Shown: positions 16,803 through 25,853, numbered from the stretch's first letter. The stretch is DNA of 62,573 nucleotides from CAINVV01 sp037129695 (GCA_037129695.1 JBAXUL010000009.1:1-62573); one strand, 5' to 3'. Program-made: numbers and translations. Notes: a model not told the origin generated them from the sequence alone.

Positions 16803-18236
16803 ATGAAGATTTTAGTTTATACAATTTTTCTGGCGTTTATCCTTGTCGCTGCCAAATCAGACACTAAATATTACAACGAGAAATACAGGCCACAGGTTCA
16901 TTTTTCGCCTGAGAAGGATTGGTTGTTTGAGACAGGCGGTTTTGTTTTTATGAAGGGAGAATACCATCTGTTTTATCAGAATGTCTCTGTCAACAGCAAA
17001 ATAATGAACAACAAGCTGGGTCATGCGGTAAGCAAGGATCTGGTTCACTGGCAACATCTTCCATTTGCCTTTACTCCGGATGAAAAGGCGACTGATATTA
17101 CAACCTGTCGTCCAATGGCCGGATGTGCGGTGATCGATTCGTTGAACCTGACCGGATTACAGCAGAAAGGCGACCAGCCTATGCTGATCTTTTATTCAGA
17201 CAGTCAGGGAAATCAAAATCTTGCCTTCAGCACGGACAAGGGATCCACCTGGAGTAAATATGACAAAAATCCGCTCATCAGCAATCCGGGTGAAGACAGC
17301 CACGACCCTAAAGTGTTTTACCACGCTGCAACAGGAAAATGGATTCTTATTTTGTACAAGGCAAAAGGGAAAGAGTCAAAAGCGGGCGGAATGTCCCTTT
17401 ATTCATCTTCGGATCTTCTTCACTGGGAATACCGGAATCATATTGATGGAATTGGTGAGTGTCCTGATATTTTTGAAGTTGCATTTGAAGGAAAACCTTC
17501 AGAGAAGAAGTGGGTCATTATGAGTGGTGAGGGAGATTACAAGATCGGGACTTTTGATGGGATTAACTTCAAGCCGGAGACAGAAATCAAGAAACTGGAT
17601 TACGGGAAGAATTTCTTCGCCGCCCAAACACTCTCCAATGCCCCGGAAGGCAAGGTTATCCAGATGGCGTGGATGAGAGGCGGAGAATATACCGACATGG
17701 CCTTTAACGGGCAGATGAGCTTCCCGATGGAATTGACCCTGAGAACGACAAAAAAAGGTCCGGTATTGTGCAGAAAACCGGTTCCTTCGCTATCTGCTTT
17801 GTATGATAAGGAACTATTAAAAAAAGGTAAAAACCTGATACCCGGGATCAAAGGGAATCTTTTAAGTGGTATCAATGGGGATATCCTGTATCTCAAAACG
17901 ACGCTAAACCCGAAAAATTCTGACTCTTTCGGGATCATTGTCCGCAACGGAAAACAATCAGGAGGCACTGACATTCACTATGATACCGCAAAAAAAATTC
18001 TTGAAGTGAATGGTGTTAAGATGGTTCTTGAACCCATAGACGGAAAAATCGTACTGGAAATACTCCTTGACCGCGCATCAATTGAAATTTTAGGGAACAA
18101 CGGGGAAATGGGCATCAGCACCTGTTTTTTGCCAACCCAGAAAGAAGAGGATCTGGTTTTATATACGCAGGGAGGTGAACTCTTTGTTGAAACGATGGAA
18201 GCACATACCTTGAAATCTGCGTGGGCCGTTAAATAA
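16803..18236 (+). CDS. GH32-family protein with altered nucleophile motif
   Basis: 477 residues with a signal peptide (~1-17). The fold is that of fructan-active GH32 enzymes: a five-blade propeller followed by a C-terminal beta sandwich (~330-477). Family marks present: R-P-Q-V-H-F-S-P (~29-36), G-H-A-V-S-K-D-L-V-H-W (~73-83), the Asp of the R-D-P site as H-D-P (167-169), and the acid/base Glu in G-E-C-P-D (218-222). The canonical W-M-N-D-P-N-G box, which carries the nucleophile Asp, reads W-L-F-E-T-G-G (40-46). So two of the three catalytic acids are seen but the nucleophile position holds Glu in a changed loop. It may be inactive, or act on a different sugar. No transporter or fructokinase gene is adjacent. 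Confidence 0.8.
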   Translation: MKILVYTIFLAFILVAAKSDTKYYNEKYRPQVHFSPEKDWLFETGGFVFMKGEYHLFYQNVSVNSKIMNNKLGHAVSKDLVHWQHLPFAFTPDEKATDITTCRPMAGCAVIDSLNLTGLQQKGDQPMLIFYSDSQGNQNLAFSTDKGSTWSKYDKNPLISNPGEDSHDPKVFYHAATGKWILILYKAKGKESKAGGMSLYSSSDLLHWEYRNHIDGIGECPDIFEVAFEGKPSEKKWVIMSGEGDYKIGTFDGINFKPETEIKKLDYGKNFFAAQTLSNAPEGKVIQMAWMRGGEYTDMAFNGQMSFPMELTLRTTKKGPVLCRKPVPSLSALYDKELLKKGKNLIPGIKGNLLSGINGDILYLKTTLNPKNSDSFGIIVRNGKQSGGTDIHYDTAKKILEVNGVKMVLEPIDGKIVLEILLDRASIEILGNNGEMGISTCFLPTQKEEDLVLYTQGGELFVETMEAHTLKSAWAVK

Positions 18237-18248
18237 GTGAATTAAGAC

Positions 18249-18256
18249 TATCTTTG
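18249..18256 (+). promoter_or_regulatory. Candidate -7 element upstream of dxs
   Basis: TATCTTTG fits TAnnTTTG exactly and is 48 bases before the dxs ATG, in the short gap after the GH32 stop. No good -33 TTTG is seen at 19-21 bases. It suggests dxs has its own promoter rather than relying on the GH32 transcript. Confidence 0.4.
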
Positions 18257-18304
18257 TGCTCTTCAACGAATCCAGCTTAAGGGACCCTAATTAGTATTGT
18301 CTGA

Positions 18305-20203
18305 ATGGCAAATTTGCTCGAAAATATTGACTACCCATCTGATCTTAAAAAAGTTAAAGAAAAGGATTTACCTCAGGTCTGTGCGGAACTGAGGGAAATG
18401 ATCATACGCGAAGCATCTTGCAATCCCGGGCATTTTGGAGCGAGTATGGGTGTCGTCGAATTAACTGTGGCCCTCCATTATGTTTACAATGCTCCTTACG
18501 ATAAACTGATCTGGGATGTCGGACATCAGGCATACGGTCATAAAATCTTAACCGGAAGAAGAAAACAATTTCATACCAACAGGAGCTATAAAGGAATCAG
18601 CGGGTTCCCCAACAGATCAGAGAGTGAATATGATGCCTTTGGCGTTGGCCACTCCTCTACTTCGATTTCCGCTGCACTTGGCATTTCTATCGCAGCCCAG
18701 CTGAACGGCGAAAAAGACCGAAAAGTCGTAGCCATCATCGGGGACGGATCCATGACAGGCGGAATGGCTTTCGAAGGATTGAACAATGCAGGAGGTGCCA
18801 ATGCGGATATCCTGGTTATTCTCAACGACAACAACATGTCCATTGATCCCAATGTCGGAGGGATCAGCAGATATTTCGTCAGGATGCAGACCTCCAAAGC
18901 CTACAACAAGCTTAGATCCGGTGTATGGCAGGTACTTAAGCATTTCAGGAAAACAGGCAGAAATATGCTCGCCTTGCTTCGAAAACACCAGCATGCAGTA
19001 AAATCATTGGTTTTTGACGACAGTAACCTGTTTGAAGCTCTTGGATTTCGCTATTTCGGTCCGGTAGATGGTCATGATGTAGTAGGCCTTACCAGGATAC
19101 TCAATGATCTGAAAGAAATTCCCGGTCCCAAACTTCTTCATATTCTGACAAAAAAAGGAAAAGGATTTATCCCGGCTGAGAAGGATGCAACCAAATGGCA
19201 TGCTCCGGGTAAATTCGATGCGGTAACCGGCGAAATATTCAAGGAGTCTGACTCCAATCCAAAAATCGCTAAATACCAGATTGTTTTCGGACAAACCTTA
19301 CTCGAACTGGCCCGAAAAAACAGTGAAATTGTGGGAGTTACCCCGGCCATGCCGAGCGGCTGCTCCATGAACATCATGATGGAAGAAATGCCTGACAGGG
19401 CTTTCGATGTTGGAATTGCCGAACCGCATGCCGTAACTTTTGCCGCCGGTTTGGCTGTATCCGGAAAGATCCCTTTCGTGAACATCTATTCATCATTCAT
19501 GCAAAGATCTTATGATCAGATCATCCATGATGTCGCCCTGCAAAAGTTGAATGTCGTATTCTGCATGGATCGTGGCGGATTAGTGGGTGCCGACGGTGCC
19601 ACACATCACGGGGTATTCGATTTATCGTTCATGCGCAATATTCCCAACATGACGGTCTCTGCACCGATGGATGAGATTGAACTCAGGAATCTCATGTATA
19701 CGGCCCAACTTCCCGACAAAGGACCATTTTCTATCCGCTATCCGCGCGGCAATGGGCTAAACAGGGAGTGGAAAACTGATTTTGTTGAAATCACGGTAGG
19801 GAAAGGAAGAAAAATGGCAGATGGGAATGACGTGGCCATACTTTCCATCGGGCACACCGGAAATTTTGTAACCCAGGCCAGAAAGATGCTGACCGCTGAA
19901 AATATTTCTGTAGCCCATTACGACATGCGATTTGTTAAACCGATCGACAGTGAAATTCTGGATGAAGTCGCTGCCGGGTTCGATCAAATCATTACCATTG
20001 AGGATGGATTAATTGACGGCGGATTTGGCAGCGCAGTACTTGAGTATTTTGCATCACGGGGAATACAGAAAAAGGTGGTCAGGCTGGGAGTTCCTGATCG
20101 GTTTGTTGAACAGGGAACCCAGAAGGAATTATACCGCGAATGCGGATTTGACGCGGAAGGCATCTGTCAGACAGTCAGGGATATGATCAAGGTATCCGTG
20201 TAA
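18305..20203 (+). CDS. dxs: 1-Deoxy-D-xylulose-5-phosphate synthase
   Basis: First enzyme of the MEP isoprenoid pathway; condenses pyruvate and glyceraldehyde 3-phosphate using thiamine diphosphate. 632 aa, normal length. Visible marks: D-V-G-H-Q-A-Y-G-H-K (~71-80), the ThDP motif starting G-D-G-S-M-T-G-G (147-154) and running to N-D-N-N-M-S-I (174-180), the activating Glu in G-I-A-E-P-H-A-V (~369-376), and the transketolase C-terminal domain with H-T-G-N-F-V. The N-terminal half includes R-R-K-Q-F-H-T, usual for Dxs and not for transketolase. Together with ispD and the prenyl synthase, it shows that this organism makes isoprenoids by the MEP route. Confidence 0.97.
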   Translation: MANLLENIDYPSDLKKVKEKDLPQVCAELREMIIREASCNPGHFGASMGVVELTVALHYVYNAPYDKLIWDVGHQAYGHKILTGRRKQFHTNRSYKGISGFPNRSESEYDAFGVGHSSTSISAALGISIAAQLNGEKDRKVVAIIGDGSMTGGMAFEGLNNAGGANADILVILNDNNMSIDPNVGGISRYFVRMQTSKAYNKLRSGVWQVLKHFRKTGRNMLALLRKHQHAVKSLVFDDSNLFEALGFRYFGPVDGHDVVGLTRILNDLKEIPGPKLLHILTKKGKGFIPAEKDATKWHAPGKFDAVTGEIFKESDSNPKIAKYQIVFGQTLLELARKNSEIVGVTPAMPSGCSMNIMMEEMPDRAFDVGIAEPHAVTFAAGLAVSGKIPFVNIYSSFMQRSYDQIIHDVALQKLNVVFCMDRGGLVGADGATHHGVFDLSFMRNIPNMTVSAPMDEIELRNLMYTAQLPDKGPFSIRYPRGNGLNREWKTDFVEITVGKGRKMADGNDVAILSIGHTGNFVTQARKMLTAENISVAHYDMRFVKPIDSEILDEVAAGFDQIITIEDGLIDGGFGSAVLEYFASRGIQKKVVRLGVPDRFVEQGTQKELYRECGFDAEGICQTVRDMIKVSV

Positions 20204-20276
20204 AAATACGGCTAACAGGAATGCACTCATTTTCGCATTTTTATATTTTCACATTTTCACTTGAATGCATATCCGT

Positions 20277-20303
20277 TTTGTATAATATTTTTTTATACCT
20301 TTG
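20277..20303 (+). promoter_or_regulatory. Candidate promoter of the DUF177-rpmF operon
   Basis: A TTTG at 20277-20280 and TACCTTTG (fits TAnnTTTG) at 20296-20303 are 15 bases apart, slightly closer than the usual 19-21. The -7 box lies 24 bases before the ATG at 20328. Confidence 0.45.
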
Positions 20304-20327
20304 CCCTGCTTTTTAAGTGGGATAATT

Positions 20328-20861
20328 ATGAACTACCTTTCGCAATACACCCTTCCTTTTTCAGGATTGAGTGAGGGGAAGCATCTTTTTGATTTTGTAG
20401 TCAATGATCGCTTCTTCGATGAATTTGAAAATTCAGAAGTTGAGAAAGGAGATTTGACCATACAAGTTGAACTTGAAAAACGTTCTACTTACCTGAGGTT
20501 ATCTTTTTCAATTCGTGGTGTCGTACAAATTATCTGCGACAGATGCCTTGAAAATTTTTATTTTCCCGTTGAGAGTAAAAGAGATTTGCTGGTCAAATTC
20601 AGCGAAAAGCGCGTCGAGGATGAAGCAGAATTGATATATCTTCACCCCAACGATTTTCAGGTTGAGATTGCACAGTATATCTACGAATTTGTGATATTAA
20701 GTTTACCCATCCGGAGAGTTCATCCTGATGGAGAAGATGGAGAAAGCTTATGCGATCCGGTAATGATCAAAAAGCTGGAAGAACTGAGATACCATGGCAA
20801 AACTTCCGATGAACCGGAGGATCCCAGATGGAAAGAGTTAAAAAAATTTAGTGGTAATTAA
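20328..20861 (+). CDS. DUF177 (YceD) family protein
   Basis: 177 residues from the ATG at 20328; a TTG further upstream at 20301 falls inside the likely promoter and is rejected. The domain has the DUF177 signature: a C-D-R-C-L-E motif (~73-78) after a beta-rich N-terminal part, and an acidic C-terminal region with R-W-K-E-L-K-K. YceD proteins almost always precede rpmF, as here (18 bases), and are linked to large ribosomal subunit/rRNA metabolism (in plants to 23S rRNA processing). The two cysteines could bind metal. The gene pair is a standard bacterial arrangement. Confidence 0.88.
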   Translation: MNYLSQYTLPFSGLSEGKHLFDFVVNDRFFDEFENSEVEKGDLTIQVELEKRSTYLRLSFSIRGVVQIICDRCLENFYFPVESKRDLLVKFSEKRVEDEAELIYLHPNDFQVEIAQYIYEFVILSLPIRRVHPDGEDGESLCDPVMIKKLEELRYHGKTSDEPEDPRWKELKKFSGN

Positions 20862-20879
20862 AAATAAAGATTATTAAAA

Positions 20880-21065
20880 ATGGCACATCCTAAGCACAAA
20901 CACTCCAGTACGAGAAGAGATAAGCGCAGAACTCACGACAAAGCGATACCTGCTCAGATTTCATCCTGTTCTAATTGCGGTGCAGCGGTAAAATATCATA
21001 CCGTTTGCAACGAATGCGGTTATTACAGAGGAAAGCTGGCAATCGAGAAAAGCGCAGCTGTCTAA
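20880..21065 (+). CDS. rpmF: Ribosomal protein L32
   Basis: 61 residues with the L32 pattern M-A-H-P-K-H-K-H-S-S-T-R-R-D-K-R-R at the start and a zinc-ribbon of four cysteines (C30, C33, C43, C46) in C-S-N-C and C-N-E-C contexts. It is the C+ zinc-binding form. It lies directly after the DUF177 gene, in the usual order, and is followed by a small terminator. The gene is short but unambiguous. Confidence 0.97.
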   Translation: MAHPKHKHSSTRRDKRRTHDKAIPAQISSCSNCGAAVKYHTVCNECGYYRGKLAIEKSAAV

Positions 21066-21115
21066 TTGTCCGATCTGATCAATCTCTGATTTTTCATATC
21101 TGCAAAAGTCTAAAG

Positions 21116-21137
21116 AATCCCGAGAGGGATTTTTTTG
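21116..21137 (+). terminator. Terminator after rpmF
   Basis: Six-pair stem aatccc/gggatt (21116-21121 with 21126-21131), GAGA loop, then a run of T to 21137. Short but well placed about 50 bases beyond the rpmF stop. Confidence 0.65.
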
Positions 21138-21211
21138 TGATCTATATTTGCAGTTAATCTGGGCAATTTACTATCTTCATCATCATTTTTAATCAGATCA
21201 AAATTTCGATC

Positions 21212-21592
21212 ATGTCAAAACCAGTCATTAATGAAGTTAAAGCCCTGAATACCATAGCTCAGGACACTAAAATAAAAGGGAACATTGAATCTGACGGAGA
21301 TATTCGCATTGATGGAATCCTCGAAGGTGACCTTGATTGCAAAGGCAGAGTAGTGGTTGGTCCGGATTCAAAGATAAAAGGTACCATTCGCTGCTCAAGC
21401 GCTGAGATCATGGGCTTCGTAACCGGAGAAATCATCGTGAAGGACCTGCTCTCCCTCAAAGCAACCGCATCGATCAAGGGAAACCTTACCATGGGAAAAC
21501 TTTCCGTTGAGCCTGGAGCCCGTTTTGTTGGCAACTGCAAGATGATTAACGATGAAAAAGCCGTTCCTGAAACGGAAGCGGAAGTGAAATAA
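21212..21592 (+). CDS. Bactofilin
   Basis: 126 residues of the polymer-forming cytoskeletal family. The core (~15-110) is a right-handed beta helix visible as repeats of about ten residues: K-I-K-G-N-I-E-S-D-G-D, I-R-I-D-G-I-L-E-G-D-L, G-R-V-V-V-G, K-I-K-G-T-I-R, G-E-I-I-V-K-D, I-K-G-N-L-T-M-G-K-L. Short disordered tails flank the core; the acidic tail ends in E-A-E-V-K. Bactofilins form filaments without nucleotide and in several bacteria organise cell-wall enzymes or polar structures. The next gene starts only 3 bases after its stop, so the two are co-transcribed. No M23 peptidase is adjacent here, unlike many bactofilin loci. Confidence 0.92.
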   Translation: MSKPVINEVKALNTIAQDTKIKGNIESDGDIRIDGILEGDLDCKGRVVVGPDSKIKGTIRCSSAEIMGFVTGEIIVKDLLSLKATASIKGNLTMGKLSVEPGARFVGNCKMINDEKAVPETEAEVK

Positions 21593-21595
21593 GTC

Positions 21596-22579
21596 ATGCT
21601 CAGATTTCAACATCTTCTGGAATCTTTTGAAAAGGAATTCTGCCGGGAGATTCTATCTATCCAGTCTACTGCTCCCGTACAACTCTATGAACCAATTGCC
21701 TATTCCTTAAAAGTCGGAGGCAAAAGGATCAGACCCGTACTGATGCTGCATGCCGCATCCTTGTTTACCTCCGATCTTGAAAGGGTAATTCCCGCTGCCA
21801 CAGCCATAGAACTCTTTCACAACTTCACCCTCCTCCACGACGACATCATGGATCATGCAGGTATCCGCAGAGGAGTTCCTTCCGTACATATCAAATACGG
21901 GGAGAACAGCGCGATCCTGAGTGGCGATGCGATGTCGATCATGGCATTTCGATTTCTAACCAGGTGTGATCCGACAAAACTTACCGCACTACTTTCGCTC
22001 TTTTCAACTACAGCACTCGAGGTTTGTGAAGGCCAGCAGTACGACATGGAATTTGAAGAAAAAGATCAGGTAACAATTCCGGAATACCTGGAAATGATCA
22101 GATTAAAAACAGCCGTACTCATTGCATGTAGCCTGAAAATGGGGGCATTAATTGCGGGTGCTGACGAACTGAGCTGCAATCTGCTTTATGATTTTGGGAT
22201 ACAGTCCGGAATCGCATTCCAGCTTCAGGACGACTGGCTCGATGTTTATGGAAATGAGAATTCTTTTGGGAAGGCGATCGGCGGAGATATCTGTGAAAAC
22301 AAGAAAACCTTCATCTTTCTGCGCGCACTTGAAATGAGTTCCGGAAAAGACCGCACATCGTTACTGGAATGGATCAGGAAAACCGATTTTGACCCGAAAG
22401 AGAAAATTGAATCCGTCAGGGAGATTTTCAACAGATCGGGAGCTGCCGAAGAAACAAAAAAACTGATGACGCATTACCATGATCTGGCACTTGAGACACT
22501 GAAAAAATTGCATATTGAGGATGCCGACAAAGATGAACTCAGGAATTTTGCAGGACAAGTATTGTCCAGGACCAAATAA
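21596..22579 (+). CDS. Polyprenyl diphosphate synthase
   Basis: Trans-prenyltransferase that lengthens isoprenoid chains from IPP and an allylic diphosphate. 327 aa. The family motifs are clear: G-G-K-R-I-R-P (~41-47), first aspartate-rich motif D-D-I-M-D (~81-85), G-D-A-M-S near 106, and the second aspartate-rich motif D-D-W-L-D (~218-222) after F-Q-L-Q. Residues before the first motif (F-H-N-F-T-L-L-H) are those that set chain length; reading them suggests a geranylgeranyl to longer product but this is not firm. It is downstream of bactofilin and close to dxs, so supply of quinone or wall-lipid precursor is likely. Confidence 0.92.
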   Translation: MLRFQHLLESFEKEFCREILSIQSTAPVQLYEPIAYSLKVGGKRIRPVLMLHAASLFTSDLERVIPAATAIELFHNFTLLHDDIMDHAGIRRGVPSVHIKYGENSAILSGDAMSIMAFRFLTRCDPTKLTALLSLFSTTALEVCEGQQYDMEFEEKDQVTIPEYLEMIRLKTAVLIACSLKMGALIAGADELSCNLLYDFGIQSGIAFQLQDDWLDVYGNENSFGKAIGGDICENKKTFIFLRALEMSSGKDRTSLLEWIRKTDFDPKEKIESVREIFNRSGAAEETKKLMTHYHDLALETLKKLHIEDADKDELRNFAGQVLSRTK

Positions 22580-22732
22580 CAAGGAGTGACTTAATTTTGG
22601 GATTGCTTCTTTGAAACGGAACCGATTAGATTCAGTAGTCGATTTTCCGGCTTTCTAACCCGCCCAATCCTTTCATCTACCAATCAACTCATCATCGAAT
22701 TGCGGAATTATTAAATCGTCGAATCTTCAAGT

Positions 22733-23902
22733 TCAACCTAAAACCGCTTCAATATTGAGTAATGCCTGTTCAAGTACCTGCAGCGGACATGCAAAATTCA
22801 ATCTGAAATATCCGATTCCTTCCTTCCCGTAAATCGATCCCTTGTTCAATACAACACCGGCGCGATCGATCAGGAGTCTGTTCAACTCATTCTCCTCCAT
22901 GCCATATTCCCGGAAATCAATCCAGGCAAGGTAAGTTGCTTCCGTAAAGATCATCTTTACTTTTGGCATTTTCTCCGAGAAAAATCTCAGTAGATAATCC
23001 CTGTTGGCTTCAAGGTATTCGTTTTGTTGTTGCACCCAGTCCATTCCATGCTGATAGGCTGCTACCAGCGCAATATTCCCAAACAGATTGCCGTCTTTCA
23101 CGTGCATCATATGCACAAAACGGTCAAATTGCAGTCGGATTTTCTTATCCGGGATAATCACAAAGGAGGTGGCCAGTCCGGCAATATTGAAAGTTTTGCT
23201 TGGTGCCATGCATACGATGCAATTGGCGGCCAGTTCGTCCGATACTTTTGGGAGGGGAAGATGATTAAAACCTGAAAATATCAGGTCTGAATGGATTTCA
23301 TCTGAGATTATCAAAACATTGTTTGCCAGACAAATATCACCGAGTGCCTTAAGTTCTTCTTTGGTCCAGACTCTTCCTACCGGATTGTGAGGATTACACA
23401 GGATCAAAAGCTTGGTGTCAGGACTGATTTTATGGGTCAGATCTTCAAAATCAAACTCATAACGACCATCCAATAATTTGAGCGGATTTTCCACAATTGT
23501 TCTGCCGCAATCCTTGACACAAGAGAAGAAAGGGGTATAAACAGGCGGCTGGATAATTATTTCATCGCCTTTTTCGGTAAAGGCCATGATAATGGATGCC
23601 AGGGTGGAAACAACTCCCTGGGTTGGAAGGATCATATCCCGTTCTATGTCCCAGTCGTGACGTTGCTTTTGCCATCTGATGATCGAATTATAATACGCGT
23701 CGGGGCGATAGGAATAGGCATAAATTTCATGCTCGGCCCTTAAACGTATGGCAGAAGTAATGAAATCGGGTACCCGGAAGTCGCCGTCTGCCACCCACAT
23801 CGGGATTGCATTGCCATTGCCGAAATGGCTTTCAAGGTGATCATATTTTTCGCAATCAGTTCCTCTGCGCGGGATTATTTCGTCGAAATCGTAATTTTTC
23901 AT
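22733..23902 (-). CDS. PatB/MalY-type aminotransferase class I/II (cystathionine beta-lyase-like)
   Basis: 389 residues from the ATG at 23902; a TTG upstream is less likely. PLP-dependent fold type I enzyme. The PLP lysine is in A-P-S-K-T-F-N (K236), with N-P-H-N-P-V-G (~170-176) and S-D-E-I-H-S-D-L (~200-207) in the expected places. The N-terminal I-P-M-W-V-A-D-G-D-F segment marks the MalY/PatB branch, whose members cleave C-S bonds (cystathionine, cysteine-S-conjugates) rather than transaminate. It lies next to comB on the same strand (118 bases apart). A short palindrome gagcc-aaagc-ggctc sits at 23922-23936, just before the start, and may be regulatory. Confidence 0.88.
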   Translation of the reverse strand: MKNYDFDEIIPRRGTDCEKYDHLESHFGNGNAIPMWVADGDFRVPDFITSAIRLRAEHEIYAYSYRPDAYYNSIIRWQKQRHDWDIERDMILPTQGVVSTLASIIMAFTEKGDEIIIQPPVYTPFFSCVKDCGRTIVENPLKLLDGRYEFDFEDLTHKISPDTKLLILCNPHNPVGRVWTKEELKALGDICLANNVLIISDEIHSDLIFSGFNHLPLPKVSDELAANCIVCMAPSKTFNIAGLATSFVIIPDKKIRLQFDRFVHMMHVKDGNLFGNIALVAAYQHGMDWVQQQNEYLEANRDYLLRFFSEKMPKVKMIFTEATYLAWIDFREYGMEENELNRLLIDRAGVVLNKGSIYGKEGIGYFRLNFACPLQVLEQALLNIEAVLG

Positions 23903-24019
23903 GTCTGTATTATGACTGGAATGAGCCAAAGCGGCTCACTGAGTTTACGCAATGAAGGATTTTAAGTATCCAAAATCAGCGCTGCAAATATAATGGTCAT
24001 TGCAGATAATTTTGTCACA

Positions 24020-24712
24020 TTAAATCACTTTGGTCATTTTAAGTATTTTCGTCTGCGCTTCATCAACCAACCTTAAGACAAAATCAAACCTGTCAAGGTC
24101 GAGGCAGAGATCAAAATCGGTTGAAGGAGACCAGGAATGGTTGGCTGGATCCAGCAGTCTTGCGCCGTCACCAGTTCTGAGAATCGTCTTCATCTCCGTA
24201 AAATCAATCGGATGAAAGGTCAATTTGGCCTTGATGTATTCTGCCAAAAAGGTATCTTCCTGCGTAGGGCGGTGGCCTTCATAACCCATACAGACGAGGC
24301 TCACCTTTTCCGGATTTTTGTGGGCCAGGTAACGGATGATCGCACCGGCATTGACGAAACTGCCACTCAGAATTTCATCCGCATTTCTTGCATTCATCAG
24401 CCCTTTCGTTCCCGAACTGGTAGTCATGATGATTGTTTTTCCGCTAAAATTCAAATGTTGAATATGGGTGGGGGAATTGCCGAAATCGAATCCGGGAACC
24501 TTTTGTTCACTCCTTTCTCCGAGCAATATCGCCTCCGGGAAAAGATCCTTCAACCGCAAGGCATCTTCAACCTGCTCAACGGGAATAATCCGTTCGGCAC
24601 CTGCAGCCATAAGATAACAGGCTGTTGAAAAAGCGCGGAATACATCAATCACCACCGTGGTGCCTTGCGCATTTTTAGCGCCTTCCGTTAATTGGAGAAT
24701 TTCTATCTGCAT
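24020..24712 (-). CDS. comB: 2-Phosphosulfolactate phosphatase (ComB) family
   Basis: 230 residues. The N-terminal V-V-I-D-V-F-R-A-F-S-T (~20-30) is the ComB signature. Other marks are L-L-G-E-R (~62-66), G-F-D-F-G-N-S-P (~73-80), T-T-S-S-G-T-K-G (~97-104) and V-C-M-G-Y-E-G (~139-145). ComB takes the phosphate off 2-phosphosulfolactate in coenzyme M synthesis of methanogens. Many Bacteroidota carry a homologue although they do not make coenzyme M; the real substrate there is unclear (sulfolactate or another acidic phosphate). No comA/comC-like genes are seen nearby. The name is by family only. Confidence 0.85.
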   Translation of the reverse strand: MQIEILQLTEGAKNAQGTTVVIDVFRAFSTACYLMAAGAERIIPVEQVEDALRLKDLFPEAILLGERSEQKVPGFDFGNSPTHIQHLNFSGKTIIMTTSSGTKGLMNARNADEILSGSFVNAGAIIRYLAHKNPEKVSLVCMGYEGHRPTQEDTFLAEYIKAKLTFHPIDFTEMKTILRTGDGARLLDPANHSWSPSTDFDLCLDLDRFDFVLRLVDEAQTKILKMTKVI

Positions 24713-24952
24713 AGGTTTTTAAATCTCTTCATTTTCAATTATTCGTTCAGTCACTTTGACTTGTTGCCGTTATCTGCTTATCGTTGGACAAGCAGGACTA
24801 TCAGGATCTTGACATTATAAGCTAATCAGCCGATCGTCTGTGTCTTTCCGTATCACTGTCGTCCCATCAACTATCTGCGTCTTCCGTCCGATCCACACAA
24901 TCCCTGAGCTATCTAATTCCGAACACGGACAGTGCATTCGCTGCCTTCTCTT

Positions 24953-25014
24953 CCAGGGGCTCCGCTGCGCTCCACCCCTGGCTACCAACATGTCGCCGCT
25001 CTGCGGCTAAACCC
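24953..25014. repeat. REP-like double hairpin element, copy A
   Basis: Within the 335-base gap 24713-25047, which otherwise shows nothing gene-like. The first hairpin pairs ccagggg (24953-24959) with cccctgg (24975-24981); the second pairs gccgc (24995-24999) with gcggc (25003-25007). Its 24976-25014 part matches, inverted, the element at 57367-57405 at 31 of 39 positions. The base composition (GC-rich, GC-skew free) is unlike the surrounding AT-rich gap. Confidence 0.7.
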
Positions 25015-25047
25015 AGGAGTCGCGCACGTCTCATCGTCCCCTCCTCC

Positions 25048-25830
25048 TTAACCGCTTACCTGCACCGGAATCCCGGTATCCCGTTTCACCCTGGCTGCAA
25101 TTTTCTGAAGTTGTTTCAGGGGTATTCCCAAAAGGGTATCTGCCGGTGTATCACGGGCAATGGAGTAAATCATGACCATCTTAGGGCGGATCTCCTTCAG
25201 CAGGCTTATCCAGGCTACAAGTTCGGTTTCGGTGGTATTATCGAACATCACTCCATTGAATGATCCTTTCAGGAACATAGTTTGTATGATCAGATCTCCT
25301 TCAAATATTTTCAAGTGACTGGTCATTTTTTTCAGATCCAATTTCCCTGTCGGCTTATTCAACAACAAGATGGTTTCCAAAATACCGGAATCAAGTTTCA
25401 GAATGTTGTCATCTACCATCTTCAGTGCATTCACTACCGGTGCTTTGTGCAGCATCGTGGAGTTGGATAGCACGGCAATTCTGGACTTTGGAGATAGTTC
25501 ATCCCTCAACCGGATTGTATCGACAATGATGCCTTCAAAATCAGGATGCATCGTTGGCTCCCCGTTCCCGGCAAAAGTGATCACATCAGGAAGAAGCGAT
25601 TCACCCTGCATTTCAAGTAACTTTTGTCTGAGAAGTGATTCAACAGCCTTCCGTCCGGGAAGAACCACCCGGATTTTATTTCTGTCCGGATTCCATCCGC
25701 ATTCGCAGTATATGCAATCGAAGGAGCACACTTTTGTATCATTCGGCAGCAGGTTGATACCCAGAGAGACTCCTAACCGCCTACTGATCACAGGTCCGAA
25801 GATCGTTTGATCGAAAAGAAAAGTTGCCAT
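25048..25830 (-). CDS. Radical SAM protein (COG0731-like)
   Basis: 260 residues. The 4Fe-4S motif C-S-F-D-C-I-Y-C (C35, C39, C42) is the radical SAM signature, followed by F-A-G-N-G-E-P-T (~84-91), the GGE-type SAM-binding strand. The N-terminal F-G-P-V-I-S-R-R-L-G-V-S-L-G segment is typical of the COG0731 group (wyosine-synthetase-like), which in bacteria have unassigned substrates. There is no SPASM domain at the C-terminus and no peptide precursor gene beside it. It is followed on the same strand by nothing close; the amidohydrolase gene lies 23 bases upstream and may share a transcript. Confidence 0.85.
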   Translation of the reverse strand: MATFLFDQTIFGPVISRRLGVSLGINLLPNDTKVCSFDCIYCECGWNPDRNKIRVVLPGRKAVESLLRQKLLEMQGESLLPDVITFAGNGEPTMHPDFEGIIVDTIRLRDELSPKSRIAVLSNSTMLHKAPVVNALKMVDDNILKLDSGILETILLLNKPTGKLDLKKMTSHLKIFEGDLIIQTMFLKGSFNGVMFDNTTETELVAWISLLKEIRPKMVMIYSIARDTPADTLLGIPLKQLQKIAARVKRDTGIPVQVSG

Positions 25831-25853
25831 AACCCGTTTGTCTGTTTTAAATA

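Noticed and set aside
25048..25830. Radical SAM protein considered as a peptide (RiPP) maturase
   Set aside because: No SPASM or RRE-like part and no small peptide gene next to it; it fits the COG0731 group better.
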